DNA of 64,000 nucleotides from Porpolomopsis calyptriformis (GCA_951640195.1 OX621170.1:2108001-2172000), one strand, 5' to 3'; counted from the stretch's first letter, positions 12,001 through 23,723 are shown. Notes: generated by a model from the sequence alone, not told the origin. Numbers and translations: made by a program.

Positions 12001-13535
12001 TTTCTTCAGCTTCTTCAAAGACATACCCATGCGAGTCAGCTCTCGGAAGATGGTTGTATAGTGAACAGAAATGAATCGATTGGTTTTGAGAAGAGCTAGG
12101 AGCTCGTCAAGGAACCAGTGAGGCCGGTGGTGCACAAGACAGATCAGATAATCAACATCGCTCTTGTGGAGAAGCCGAGGCCGTCCAAGTTTCAATCTGT
12201 GGATAGTAACGTCGCCAGTTTCGTGCCAAAGCTTTAGAACACGAAAGTAGGTGCTGCGAGAGAACCCAACAATATGCAGAATGGTCTCGAGGTCAAGCAG
12301 ATTGAGATCATGGAGCCTGACGGCTGCGAGCTTTACATCCGAACTAATTTTTCGATAAGGCATTACAACAGAGTCATGAACGGCAGCCTAAAAGTTGTAT
12401 TTAAATGATTAATAATTGGCCATAACAGTATTGAGTCGACTTCTTTTCTTTTTTCAAATCCGTGGAATAGTGTCAAGCCATGTGCAAACGGCTGTAAAAC
12501 AAATCATGTAAATAAATAAGTTTATGACACACCCTATGTCCTAACTCGTACCATGCTTGAATGTCGTGGTGTAATCCAACAGGCTCATGACCATCAGTGA
12601 TGTCTAAACATGTGCCAACATTGGTCTGGAGAAGTGATGCTGCTTCAAAATATCAATGTTCAACTCTTGAATCCTAGTTGAGCTTACATGAATGTACAAT
12701 ATTGTCCTCTTCTTCAAGGACATCAAAGTCCATTAGTGGGTAGAGAGCGCTTTCCAGATGTCTCTTATCCCCACCCAGAGCTGGACAAACAGGCTGAATT
12801 TCAGAAAACAGTTTTTGAGTGCCCTCCCAGATGAATTGAGCTTCATTTTCCTAAATAACCACATTTCAATGAGTGAATGATGTTATTGAAATGCAATGAA
12901 CACACATAAAACCCATCCCTGACTATACGACCATCTTTCACTCGCTCTGAGGCATATATCACTAACCATTCAGGATCCTCGCCAACATCTTCGACCCACC
13001 GCCGCGACATACCCCAGGGAATGATATTGGATGCTTGCATATCGTGGAAGTGCTTCTCTGCAAAGGCTGAAACCTGGCTTGTGATGGTGCGTAGGCGAAG
13101 GTCGGAAAGCCTCACTCCTTTGCATACAATGGTATCTAGTCATATAAGAATAGTGAAATGGATACATTATGACTACTCACTCTCAGGTTGGTCTAAAAAA
13201 TCTTTTAACCATGCCACCCGTTTTCGAAAAAAAGATGCTTCCTTGGCAATTGATTTTTGTAAAGATTGTCCATGCGCAAAGCAGGGAGTTTGCTGGCCCC
13301 ATGGTGCTGGGACTGGATTAAACTTTTTGCCTGGAAATGGCGTGGCCCCACCCCTGGTGCTATATCGCCTCATGTCTGTGGCCTGTAAAGTAAAGTCAGA
13401 CACATTTTTACCCCACCATCTTCCACACTCAAGGATGTACCAGGATCGAATGCGACACCCTCTGGAAACGCCAAGTTGCATAACATGACGAAAGTTACCC
13501 CAGACACCAATGCTTATGCGGCAGTGCAGGTCCAT
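9034..13535 (-). CDS. TET/JBP-family 2OG-Fe(II) dioxygenase, 5' end lost at the gap
   Basis: The predicted reaction is oxidation of methylpyrimidines in DNA, as in TET/JBP enzymes. The catalytic exon (about 9277-9620) has DVHIDHNDFELSV with the H-x-D pair, then GKFNGGHLYLPDL. After a 60-70 nt intron the final exon has LFHGVGRWEPG (distal His) and GRITWVHF (Arg that would bind 2-oxoglutarate), ending RLG before a TAG at 9034-9036. Upstream exons at 12500-13535 include VGTCLDITDGHEPVG, ASNIIPWGMSRRWVEDVG and RVAWLKDFLDQPE. The 2.85-kb Tc1-like element sits inside the intron between the WYELGHR exon and the exon starting at about 9620, so splicing could remove it. The 5' exons probably lie in or beyond the N gap. 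All Fe- and 2OG-binding residues are visible, so it may be active. Confidence 0.7.
9641..9702 (+). repeat. Left terminal inverted repeat of Tc1-like element
   Basis: About 62 bp that pair with 12435-12494 with only a few mismatches and one 1-bp length difference. The TIR contains an A-rich run (gaaaaaagaaaaagaag) and a SalI-like gtcgac. It is likely the transposase binding site. Confidence 0.85.
9769..11237 (+). pseudogene. Passenger gene of the Tc1-like element, SAM-like C-terminus
   Basis: The first exon starts at the ATG at 9769 (MAPPNSVLDPGDIESSSDEL). A second exon (about 9993-10335) contains NPWDMVKAQLLVKIDAYY. A basic exon follows with an NLS-like DWPKKKKKK. A Cys/His-rich exon reads RWACNTRNCSSDHCYVPAD, a possible zinc knuckle. 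The C-terminal exon (about 10760-11237) ends in ITDFCDNYSLSEAIQDRLVA and ELKEMGFKSGEIAELKHAV, the pattern of a SAM-like helical domain. An in-frame TGA at 10561-10563 precedes the NEKIQFLRNRW stretch and breaks this copy. The role is unknown; a DNA-binding or protein-interaction accessory of transposition is inferred. Confidence 0.6.
11306..12363 (-). pseudogene. Tc1/mariner (DD34E) transposase, one in-frame TGA
   Basis: The ATG is at 12361-12363. The N-terminal half is a helix-turn-helix region (DLETILHIVGFSRSTYFRVL, then GRPRLLHKSD). The catalytic core follows: first Asp in LGFIDETSKDER, second Asp in VLVMDNAKIHRG, and Glu in PPYSPDLNPIEEAF, 34 residues after the second Asp when two short introns (at about 11.5 and 11.7 kb) are removed. 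A TGA at 11824-11826 falls directly after REVFV, in a stretch that otherwise stays open and conserved through HLSAVGLLTIDG. It ends at 11306-11308 after HSGYF. Convergent with the passenger gene. Confidence 0.85.
12435..12494 (-). repeat. Right terminal inverted repeat of Tc1-like element
   Basis: Inverted partner of 9641-9702, ending caaacggctg and followed by the TA target dinucleotide at 12495-12496. Confidence 0.85.
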
Positions 13536-13567
13536 TTTGGTAACCGAGACTCGACGAGAATAACACA

Positions 13568-13767
13568 NNNNNNNNNNNNNNNNNNNNNNNNNNNNNNNNN
13601 NNNNNNNNNNNNNNNNNNNNNNNNNNNNNNNNNNNNNNNNNNNNNNNNNNNNNNNNNNNNNNNNNNNNNNNNNNNNNNNNNNNNNNNNNNNNNNNNNNNN
13701 NNNNNNNNNNNNNNNNNNNNNNNNNNNNNNNNNNNNNNNNNNNNNNNNNNNNNNNNNNNNNNNNNNN
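13568..13767. other. Assembly gap of exactly 200 N
   Basis: A 200-N run, a conventional fixed-size scaffold spacer, so the true distance is unknown. It cuts the 5' end of the TET/JBP gene and the body of the minus-strand gene starting at 13909. Confidence 0.98.
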
Positions 13768-13909
13768 GGGATCTCCAGACACGGGCGACACGTTCAGCGC
13801 GCTCGAGGGCGTCTACGAGGGGGATGGCTGCGGCGTTCTTGGGCTGGCGCTGCGAGGGAGATGATCCTGACTGCGGGGAAAGTGTCGGACGGGGGCTGGG
13901 GCGGGGCAT
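13768..13909 (-). CDS. N-terminal fragment of an unknown gene, cut by the gap
   Basis: An ATG at 13907-13909 opens a frame of about 47 codons (MPRPSPRPTLSPQSGSS, then AAAIPLVDALERAERVARVW) that runs into the N gap. The composition (Pro/Ser-rich, then an amphipathic helix) is plausible for a host protein. No family is recognised. Confidence 0.35.
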
Positions 13910-14522
13910 GGGAGACGATGATGAGAAGAGAGGAAGGCAAAAGAGGGGAGTGAATGAGGGGATCTAATTGAGTATGACCCAGAGCTGAAAGGGGATTAGG
14001 ATTGGAATAGGAAGAAAAGAGAGAGAATTACCACCGAGAATGAGGATGACAATTGAATTCAAATAGGCGATGATTGACTGAGTGGTGAGAAGGAAGGGAG
14101 ACATGACGGAATAGAGTTAATCGGAATGACGTACTGATCGACGATGAGGTTGAGGATGAACTTGCCATACAGTATGGGTCCGTCAATGCTACTACTCGTT
14201 GATGATTAGGTGAGCAACTCGAGTCGGACTCACCGTCGGACTTTCATTTGGTTATCTTGAAGGAGGATACGGTGACTGCTGTAACCCATTTTTGTCTAAT
14301 CTCATTCCCTCCGTGAACACCCCTCAGTGTCCCTTTCAGCCATATTCCATCCTTTCCAATGTCCGCAGAAGGCTATCGGTCAACTTTACTTGGACAGCTA
14401 TGACCCAGACCGTCCCATCTAATCCCTTCCCGGCTACCTCGGTATTTCCCGATGTACCTTGCTGTTATAATATGTAATACATCCCAACTCACTCCTTTCG
14501 CACCTCCCACTCCCTCCCACCC
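13910..14522. other. Intergenic region between divergent genes
   Basis: Separates the minus-strand start at 13909 from the MFS start at 14523. It is pyrimidine-rich just before 14523, as expected of a fungal 5' region. I see no gene in it. Confidence 0.45.
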
Positions 14523-16621
14523 ATGCCCGACCATTCCCCCCCCCTTCCTGATCGCCCCCCCTCCCCCATCATCATCGACTGGGATGGCCAGGATGACCCG
14601 ACAAACCCTCTGAAGTACGTTCCACACACACAACCCCCCCTCACTCCCTACTCAACTTCTCTAGTTGGACTCGTAGATAAAAATGGGTTACAGCCATCAT
14701 TGTATCCTCCTTCACATTCATATCCCCTGTATCCTCTGCCATCACTGCACCCGCCAGCGATCAAATCGCAAGACAGTTCGGTGTCACAAATAATGTACTT
14801 GTCGCAATGATGACTTCTGTATTCATTCTCGCTTATGGTCCGCGCCCCCCTCCCTCCCCTTCTTCCTCTCACTCCCCCCCAAAGCCATCGGTCTACTCTT
14901 CCTAGGTCCCCTATCCGAACTCTATGGACGCTCTCGCGTCCTCCGACTCTCAAACTTATTTTATTTCAGTACTCCCTCCCCTCCTATTAACACCCAATTC
15001 CTAACCATATCCAGTTTGGAACTTGGCTTGTGGGTTTGCTAAAAACCCAACTCAACTCATTGTCTGCCGCTTTTTGGCCGGAATCGGCAGAAGCGCAGCT
15101 CTTTTTGTCCATTCCTCCCCTCCTCCCCCCTCCTTCTCTCACCCCCCCCCCCTATTCCCCAGATCAGTGGAGGCATTCTTGGTGACTGCTGGTCTCTCAA
15201 AGAACGTGGTCAGGCCGTCGCCATATACTCTATCAGTCCCTGGCTCAGCCCCGTACTCGGCCCTGTCGCCGGCGCTTGGTACCTTCCCTCCCATCCCTCC
15301 CATCCCTCCCACTCATCCCCTCACAGGATCGTCGAAAACTCAACCTGGCCTTGGGTAGTATGTCCTGTCCCCTTCCTACCTACATCTTTCATAATCGTAC
15401 ATAGTTTTGGTCAACCACTATACTTGATGCCATCATCCAGCTCTTCAGTTTCATCTATCTCCAAGAGAGTATGTCAATTCAACTCATCCTCCACCCCTAC
15501 TCACCTTACCCAGCTTATCCCCCAACCTTGTTGGAGAGAAAAAAGAAGAAGATCATTGCCAGTCTACCTCCCGAGAAAATCTCCACCCGAATCCGCACCA
15601 TCTACGAGACCGAGGATCGACAGTGAGCCCACTCGCTCTCCTTTCCCTTCATCTTTATTCATCCCATTCATAGCTGGAAACATCTATTCGCAAATGCACT
15701 CACCTGACCCTTCCTCATGTTGTCCCAAGAACCCATCCTCTAACTAATAGCTGTATACACCGCCTTTGTTACGGCCTTTTCTACCGCAAGTCGTTCCCAA
15801 TCATTCCTTAATTCAACTTGACCTTTTTCTCAGTCTTCCTCACCACCATGCCTGAGATTTACGGCCACACGTACAGCAAACAACCGGGGATCGCCGGTTT
15901 ACATTACCTCGCCCTTGGAATTGGTCTCATCGGCACCTCCCAGTTGAACGCGCTCTATTTCGATTCCACTTATATTCATTTTAAGAAAAAGAACGGGGGT
16001 GTGGGCAAACCCGAGTTTCGGTTGCGTCAGTTCCATCCCTCTTTTATCATCCTAACCCGTTGAACAGCTTTCGCTAGCGTCCATGATCCCTGGCTCCATT
16101 CTCGTTCCTATCAGTCTTCTCATTGCCGGATGGGCACCTGAGAAAAAAGTTCATTGGATCGTGGCAGACATTGTCTCTTCCTTTCCTTTCTTGTTTTCGT
16201 ACACTCACCTTCGCAACAGGGGATGGCACTTACCGGCAGCGGCATGACATTAATTTTTCAGGGCACGACCACATACGTGGTTGATATGTATCAATTACAT
16301 GCCGCCTCGGGTACGTTCCACCTCTCTAAGTATCCTCCTTTCCTCTTATTCTTTGATAGCATTGGCTGCAACCGGATGTCTCCGTTCCATCGCCGGATTT
16401 TCATTCCCGCTCTTCACCCCTGCGATGTACCATAAACTGGGACCGGGAAAAGGCAATACGGTTTTAGCGGTCATTGGGATCGTCATCGGCTGTCCCGCGT
16501 ACATGGTTCCTTCTTGCCATATTCAGATGTTGATCAATAAACCTACCTGCACTCTAGACCGTGGTTGCTCTGGATATTTGGAGAGCGGATAAGGAAGGCG
16601 AGAAGTTACACCGGTCGGTGA
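14523..16621 (+). pseudogene. MFS (DHA1-type) transporter with in-frame stops
   Basis: Drug:H+ antiporter type major facilitator: ATG at 14523 (MPDHSPPLPDRPPSP), then TM1 TAIIVSSFTFISPVSSAITA, then the loop motif GPLSELYGRSRVL near 14915 (DHA1 loop 2-3 signature), WNLACGFAKNPTQLIVCRFL, GGILGDCWSLKERGQA near 15165, ALAATGCLRSIAG near 16360, and a C-terminus PWLLWIFGERIR ending at 16621. Several CT-rich introns interrupt it. A TAA at 14678-14680 (between RR and KW) and another TAA at 15741-15743 (within PIL_LIAVYTAF) lie inside conserved open stretches, so the gene looks inactivated unless these are assembly errors. It would have been a plasma-membrane exporter of about 500 aa. Confidence 0.7.
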
Positions 16622-16976
16622 ATGGCTGGTGAGAATGTGATGGGTACCTTACGTGTGCGTGGTGATAATACAATTTCGGATTCCCCTTTGTTCTTCTATT
16701 GATATACATTATAGCTATACATGTGTATATTGCCGTTTAGAATTGAAAAGTGAATCCGAGCCGGTGCTTGGGAAAGGGAGTGAAGAAGGGTGCGTGTGGG
16801 GTGGTGGTGGTAAGCGGTGATCGAATTGATCTTTCTGATGCTGGAATCGGTCCCAGGATCGATGATCTCACTTGAGTTTTTATTGACTTGTTGGGGAAAC
16901 GGAGCAAGGGACGGAACGCACATGTCCCTCGATCGATCGATCATCCGCCCTGGTCCACGTGCCAAACCTGGATTAT

Positions 16977-17008
16977 CCCCCACACCCACACCCACACCCA
17001 CACACCCA
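16977..17008. repeat. (CACACC)n microsatellite
   Basis: Short hexamer run cacaccc repeated about five times between the MFS and histidine kinase genes. Confidence 0.9.
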
Positions 17009-17527
17009 TGACCGATACCGCCGCTGCAAATCCCCCCGCGGCTCAGGGTGTGCGTGGCAACCTCTCCCCCTGTGGCTATTACAATATCCGCGGGCCCTGT
17101 TGCTGGTAAGGTGGCTTGTATTCGGTGTAGATCCGCACTTGTAAAAAAGATGCCTCGCCAGCTGAGTGAGACTTGTTGATAGTGTCAACTCTGAGATTTT
17201 TGTGGCAAAGGGCATTCGATGCAAAGATGACCGTTACTTGGAAAAACCAGTTTGCTATGAAGACAAGAGTTTTAACGGTAAATGGAGACAATAAATCTCT
17301 ATAACGGTGAGGACATCAGATGATGGGAAAAGCTCGAGGTTTATGAAAAGCATCTATGAATGTAAAATCAAGGATAATGACATACCCATCCTTTGCACCA
17401 AGACGGCGCGAGCTCCGTCTGGAGCCAATCTGAAAAAGTAACCCAACAAATATGTCGATTTAGAGTGGGGGAATGGTACCCAGCCATCTGTTGCATCATT
17501 GCAACTCGTTCTAAATAAACGGGTTTT

Positions 17528-20500
17528 TCACTGGGCCTCACTCTCCACCCACATGTTGCCCTGCATCAACAACACCAACCTCTTCGAGATGGAAAGGTCC
17601 AAACCAGTACCCCCGTACTCCTACCAGGTGAATGAGTTCTCGTAGCCTGCAAAAACAACCTGAATCGGTGTACTTACCCTCGTAGTAGACCCATCCGCCT
17701 GGCAGAATGTGTCAAATATCAAATTAAGCTTATCTTTGGCTATCCTAATCCCTGTGTCTGTGACACAAAATTCCAGAGTGACACTCTGGTCATCCCGGGC
17801 CAGCAGTCGCGTGCTCAAATTGACGTGACCCTTGCGAACCTTGGATGGTGGCGTAAACTTGATGGCATTCCCAACCAGATGGGTAATAACCTGTCGCAAC
17901 CTCAGGGAGTCGCCAATAAGGTGATCAGGAATGTCGGCTTCAACGTCGTAGGTAAGATCCAGATTATTCTGTGAGGCACGGACGACCAGCGTCTTGAGGA
18001 TACCGAAAACGGTCTGGCGCAGAGAATAGGATACTGCCTCCATAGTCATACGACCCGCCTCAACTAGGGGTGGAAAGAAGACAATTCAGGAAGGGCAACA
18101 TACAATGAAGGGTAAATCGAGACATACTTTTCGATATATCAAGAATGTCGTCAATGATCAACAGAAGCGATCTCGCGAGACTATGAACCAACAAAAGGCT
18201 CTCCCGCTGCGATCGATTCAGGTCACTATCAAGCGTCAACTCTGTCATCCCAATAATCCCATTCATTGGGGTCCTAGTATCACCTTCGCATCAGAGCCAG
18301 AACTAAAACGAACGAAAGACAGACGAACCTGATCTCATGCGACATATTTGCCAAAAACTCACTCTTACTCCTATTGGCCAACTCAGCTGCCTCCCTCGCG
18401 GCGGTATTCTTTTGTATACTAACCCTCAAATTGTAAACCATTTGATTGATCTGCGTCTTGAGCGAGTCCATCTCCCCACTCGCCTCAACTGTGATGAACC
18501 GTGTGAAATCGCCGTCCATGGCCGCCGCCGATATCTGCGCGAACCCGCGAACCTGAGTTGTCAAATTCCCCGCCATGGAATTCACAGATAATCTGCAGAT
18601 CCAAATACCACCACGGAAGCCATTAGTAAACGTACCACTTGGACCACAGGGACGGGCGTCGTACGTGATCTCCTGCCAAATACCCTGCACGTTCCCAACC
18701 TCAGCCTGCACTCCCAATTTCCCTTCTGTCCCGACCTCGCGCGCTACTTTCTTCACCTCAGCAGCAAATATAGCCAGTTGGTCAATCATGTCGTTTATTG
18801 TGTTCACGAGGCTTAACATTTCGCCCGAGACCGACACACCAGTGATCTTCTGGGTGAGATCCCCACGAGCTACTGCGGTCTATATGAACAGGGAATGCGC
18901 AAATGGGCTCATTAAAGACAATGATGGAATGCTCAAAGTGGGATGGACGTACAGTCGCAACGGCAATCGTCCGGACTTGCAAAGTGAGCTAGAGCAGAAA
19001 GAAAATGTCAGAATACGGTGATAAAGAAACAAGAAAACACACATTGTTAGCCATAACATTCACGTTGTCTGTCAAGTCCTACCCAACAACATCAGTGCCC
19101 TCGTGAGAAACAAGAGGTAGGGTCCTCACCTTCCAAGTCCCACCGACATTTGTAACCCTGGCTTGCCCTCCTAATCGCCCTTCGGTCCCGACCTCCCTCG
19201 CCACACGCGTAACCTCATCAGCAAATAGGCTGAAACTCTCTGTCATCCCATTAACCGTCTCCTTCAGTCCCAAAATCTCACCCCTCACATCTACCTCGAT
19301 CTTCTTCGTCAAATCGCCTCCAGCAACGGCCTTGGTAACCTCGGCGATTGAGCGCACTTGATTCGTCAAGTTCATCGCCATAAGGTTCACGTTGTCGGTG
19401 AGAACCTATGGGATAGAATGAGCGAGAACAAAAAGTCGCAGAACACAACACACCTTCCACGTCCCCTGTACATCCGGAACAAACGCCTGCCCACCTAAAA
19501 TGCCCTCTGTCCCCACCTCTAGTGATACCCGAGTCACCTCCTTCGCGAGAGTCGACAGCTGGGCTACCATGGAATTCACGGTCATCTTCAGATCGAGCAT
19601 CTCGCCCTGCACATCGACGTTCACAAGTTTCCCGAGGTCGCCCAGCGCCACGGCTTTCGTCACTTCTGAGATGGAACGCACTTGATCCGTTAAGTTGCTT
19701 GCCATTTTCTGGAGAAGGAAGGGGGCGTGTGTTTACAGAATCACAAGAAAGTAGAACAAACGCACATTAACATTCCTCGTCAGGTCGGCCCAAGTGCCCT
19801 GCACCCCTTCGACCCTAGCTTGACCACCGAGTATTCCCTGAGTCCCCACCTCGAGAGCAACCCTCGTAACCTCACTCGCAAATGCACTCAACTGGTCCAC
19901 CATAGAATTGACAGTTCCTTTGAGCGTTGCCATCTCCCCCTCGACAAGTATCTCAATCTTCTGTGTAGGGTCGCCCTTGGCTACAGCGGTGGTGACATGA
20001 GCAGTCGAGCGAACTTGATCGGTTAAACTTGAGCACATTCGATTGACCTTTTATAAGAATGAGATAAGGCAACCGTACATCCACTCAAAAACTCAAAAAT
20101 AGACACTTACATTCCTGACAAGCTCGAACCAAACACCTTCCACGTCTGGAACATGCGCTTGCCCCCCGAGCTTCCCTTGACTGCCTACTTCCTGCGTCAC
20201 ACTCGTCACTTCCGCCGCCAACGCACGGAGTCGCACGACCATACCGTTCACGGTGTTCTTCAAATCTAAGATCTCGCCGCGGGCATCCACTTTGATCTGC
20301 TTGGACAAGTCTCCTAGTGCGACTGCCTTGGTGGCTTTTGCAATCGACCGGACTTGACTAGTGAGATTAGCGGCAAGGTTGTTGACTACGCCTGTGTGTT
20401 CTCGCCAGGTTCCTTCGACGTCGAGGACAAGAGCTTGTCCGCCGAGTTTACTAAATAGTAATTCTGCATGTTGCAGCCAACGAGGGGTGGTAAAAGATCA

Positions 20501-21370
20501 CTTACCCTTCTGTGCCGACCTCTTGACTGACTCGAGTAACCTCCTTAGCGAACTGTCCCAATTTATTAACCTATGTACAATATAACGGTAGCGTACAAGG
20601 AATTATGATAGAGTAATTCGCACCATAGTATTGATAACGTCTTTGAGTTGGACCATGACAACGCCCTGTACTGGCACGGTTATCTTCTGAGATAAGTCAC
20701 CCCTAGCGACGGCGTTACAAACACGAGCGACATCTTGGACTTGTGCCTTGAGCAACCGCAGCTCCTCGACGGCACTCATCCCGCTCTCGAACGCAACGGA
20801 AGACAAACCGACAGAAGGGTCGGTGTACACATGTCTCATGGTGGTGGCGTCGGTGGTGACCCTCCCGCAGGTCGGGCAGATGGAGTGATGTCCATGGGAA
20901 GAGGCCGGCGCGGAGGCCGTTGTGGTGTAAAGGTATCGGGTGTGCTTGGTTGGGGCAAAGCTTGTGAGGTTTTCGAGGGAGATATGTTCCGGGCGGCCAT
21001 TTGGGGGTGGACAGGAGATGGTGGATGGATGGTCGTCATCTCGTGGTTCCATTTCGACGTCCTGTTCGGTGGTGCCATTATTGTTGCTTGGATGGGACTC
21101 ACCGTTGGAGATGATGTGATGATAGATAGAATGCGGTGAAAGCTCGTTGGTGAAGGAGGGTATATCACCCACACTTCGTCTCTTTTTTGTATCTGGTCCG
21201 TTCAATTGCCAGCTCTCGGACGCTTTAATGGAAGCAAGCGTGTCTTCTGCAGTGTACATCCGTCTCGCCATTGCACTGAGCGACCCGAGGATGATATCCA
21301 TCTGTTTATCTGTGGGGCCATCGTATCTGGGGATTGGAGCCGCCGAAGGACCAAGCTCATAGATGGACAA
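17528..21370 (-). pseudogene. Group III (Nik1-like) HAMP-repeat hybrid histidine kinase, 3'-truncated
   Basis: Seven HAMP units can be counted, each with the form LTxQVR..AVAxGDLxxKIxV..GEM and a GGQAxVxxVxGTW linker. They are followed by the H-box [19 protein letters not shown] (about 18220-18330) and the N-box [11 protein letters not shown]. This is the cytosolic osmosensing kinase that feeds the HOG pathway in fungi. The ATP-lid motifs are altered: DTGIRIAK where DTGIGI is usual, and YGGTGLDLSISKRL where GTGLGLS is usual. The frame ends at a TGA at 17528-17530 after MWVESEAQ, and no receiver domain is recognisable in the next 900 bp. The true start is uncertain; the first long exon opens near 21370 and may need an upstream exon. 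It is probably a decaying copy. Confidence 0.75.
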
Positions 21371-21481
21371 GAGAGCGACAAGATACGGGATGGTGATTGA
21401 TTGTCGACGATGTTGGTCATCGTCAACGACAGCGAGGAGGAGGAGGGTAATAAGCTCAACACGTGCAGAACCGTTTCCTCA

Positions 21482-21690
21482 TCTTATCTCTCACCATGTC
21501 TTCCAATTCCAAAACCTCTCCTCAATCAACGCACAAAATCCTACGAATTCTTCGGTCCTCCGGGCGCCCTTTTCGTCACCCTCTCCGTCCCCTTCACAAC
21601 CTACTTCCTCTACTTTGCCTGCTCAGAGCATTCAGGCGGTTGCCCACCCCGCCTCCCACTCGAGACACTCAAACACAGCCGGCCTTGGCT
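21482..21690 (+). pseudogene. Fragment of an ERG24-like sterol C-14 reductase first exon
   Basis: A plus-strand stretch reads KSYEFFGPPGALFVTLSVPF and then TTYFLYFACSEHSGGCPP, matching the N-terminal membrane segment of ERG24/lamin B receptor type sterol reductases. A candidate ATG (21495) opens MSSNSKTSPQS, one frame away from the conserved part. Nothing of the remaining roughly 380 residues follows. Instead the sequence abuts the minus-strand TRAPPC11-like segment at about 21655-21675. It is a truncated gene piece. Confidence 0.6.
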
Positions 21691-23723
21691 CTGATTCTGC
21701 CCGTTTATCGGACTGTACTTTTTGAATAACTCGTATGACTTTGTGTACAGCTGCAGTTGACAACGAGGAAAAAAACAGGGGCAATTGTCTTTGAACCGGC
21801 TGCGCAATGAGTTGGCCAAGAGGATGATACGGACCTCCAAGATGATCGTTAGATGATCCACCTTCTTCTCGTTCACGAATCCGGGGGAGGTCTGTAGGGC
21901 CCGCACCATAATCAGATCAACCAGACATCGTCCGATATTTGCATGCTTACCTCCATCTTCAGAGCGGCCAGAAAACGTTCCCTTCTCAATTCAGTGTACC
22001 GAGCTGCCATGTGATAATAGTAACCAGGATGTTGCAATGCATGACTCGCATTTATCCCAGCGTTGGCTTGGATGGTCAAAGGTACGGAAGAGCGTGAGGT
22101 GGAGGATAAGGATACAGGGGCGGGGAGATGAGATTGGATGGTGAGTGTGGATTGCGTGCCCTGCTCGAGTAATTCGGCAAAGACACGGTATCTGGAGTAT
22201 CGAAAATACTGTTTGAAACTTGAGGAGTGACGAGGAAAGGATGATACGCAACTGTCTTGCCATCCAGCTCCAAAACTCGTACGTCTCTTCACCAATCCCC
22301 CAACCACGCGAAAAGTCGGCAAAGTGGCGGACGTGGGTATTGTGATGCGAGAGCGCAAGCGTGTGCTCGTTATTATAAAGATAGAGCTTTGAGACCTGAG
22401 ATCGGATGAGAATTTTCGAGGACGTTCTAAATTTTAGGCCGAGATTGCTAGATAGAGGGATTTACCTTCACGTTAATACAATCTGCAAGTACCTTGGCCT
22501 CCGCCCAACGTTTCTTGCGAGGTGGGAGAATCGCCGTGGAGCCAAACATGACAATAAGCATGGCGTATGCATCCTGGTAATGTCTGAACTCCGGTAAAGG
22601 GGGAAGAGAAGGAACAAGAAGATAACACGTACTTGAGTGCAACCTCGTCTTCGCCTCGGAACTCTGCAAAGCATGCCATCTTGTACTCATAGCGCACAGT
22701 CCACCCCTCAGGACGTAGCGGCCTTGCTGTCCCAAGAGGTGAGTTTGAGATATGGCTAGATCCTGATTGTGTGTGGCGGTTTCGTTTCCGGCGTACACGT
22801 TTCGAGTGATTGGTGTAGTACTCCAGTGCGGGTTCGTACAAGGCCTGCTGCAAGCTACAATATGGTTTGTACTGATCGTTCGACAATAAAAACGCAAAGG
22901 TTTTGGTGACATGATAGGGAAACAGTGCACTTTCGTCGCATAATTGATGGTTGCAAATGAAAAGAGGCGTACCTCTGGACGAAATCACCGAGTTCTGACG
23001 GGCTTACTGGGCTCAGGACAAAGAGCGCCACGCGTGACGCTCTGTCTCCGGATGTAAGTGAGACGTGCATCCAGTAACCGGTCGTCTATTGGCAATGAGG
23101 TGAATATATTGAAGAGAAGCAACAGGAACTCACCTAGCATGCGTCGTGTGGCAGTAAGAACAACTGTGAGCTTTATGCCACGCTCGCTTGTGCTCTTCTT
23201 GCGCCCGCTGAGAGTTCAGAGTCCTTACGCCGCTCCTCATCTGCCCTTTCGCGTTCTCGGTCTGGATCTGGCCGGTCAAGAGGTTGACGAGGAGTAACAG
23301 ATGGTAGCTCAAATATACGAAGGAAAAGGACAAAGACGCTTGGTACCAGCGTAGTGTGCTTGCGGGTCCAGGTGGGCGATGGGGCCATCAGGGAAGGGGG
23401 GTGACGTTGGGGTCAGTGGGGACAAGGGGTGTGCCGTAAGGTACTGCGGGTCATCTGGGGTGAGTTTTCGCGGGGGGAAGCGAACGGACTTGTCAACGAA
23501 TACGACATGGAAAGACTTGGACTTTTCAGGCTGATATTGCGGGCCTGCGAGTAAGGAGAGCATCACGAAGGCGATGGGTTAGAACTGTGAATTGATCCTG
23601 CTGTTTCTCTGAGGAAATATCCAGGCCAGCGACAAACATGACAGGAGCCAGCTGTGACCTACATGATTGGAGTTGGTTCTTGACCATAGTAACAGATGAA
23701 GCATAAGAAATGGGTTGTATCAT
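21671..23723 (-). pseudogene. TRAPPC11-like (foie-gras domain) gene fragment
   Basis: Exons read QLAPVMFVAGLDISSEKQQD (about 23600-23660), PPRKLTPDDPQYLTAHPLSP, SLQQALYEPALEYY, HALQHPGYYYHMAARYTELR (about 21990-22060), then EKKVDHLTIILE and LYTKSYELFKKYSPINGQNQ. This is the order seen in the N-terminal half of TRAPPC11, a TRAPP III subunit in membrane traffic. Homology stops abruptly after QSQGRLCL at about 21671, where an inverted ERG24-like fragment begins. The first residues before QLAPVM also do not look like the usual start. The gene lacks roughly its C-terminal half and is broken at one and perhaps both ends. Confidence 0.65.

Larger units (their letters stand above)
9641..12494. mobile_element. 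Complete Tc1/mariner-like DNA transposon with passenger gene
   Basis: This 2,854-bp element is flanked by TA (9639-9640 and 12495-12496) and has terminal inverted repeats of about 60 bp beginning cagccgtttgcacatggctt. It contains a minus-strand DD34E transposase and a convergent plus-strand passenger gene. The deletion derivative at 1677-2097 has the same TIRs and the same passenger 5' end, so the passenger is part of the element and not a chance neighbour. It sits in an intron of the TET/JBP gene. Both element genes contain one in-frame TGA, so this copy is probably non-autonomous. Confidence 0.9.

Noticed and set aside
13476..13967. Reading frames spanning the N gap
   Set aside because: They run through 200 unknown bases and join unrelated contigs, so nothing supports them.
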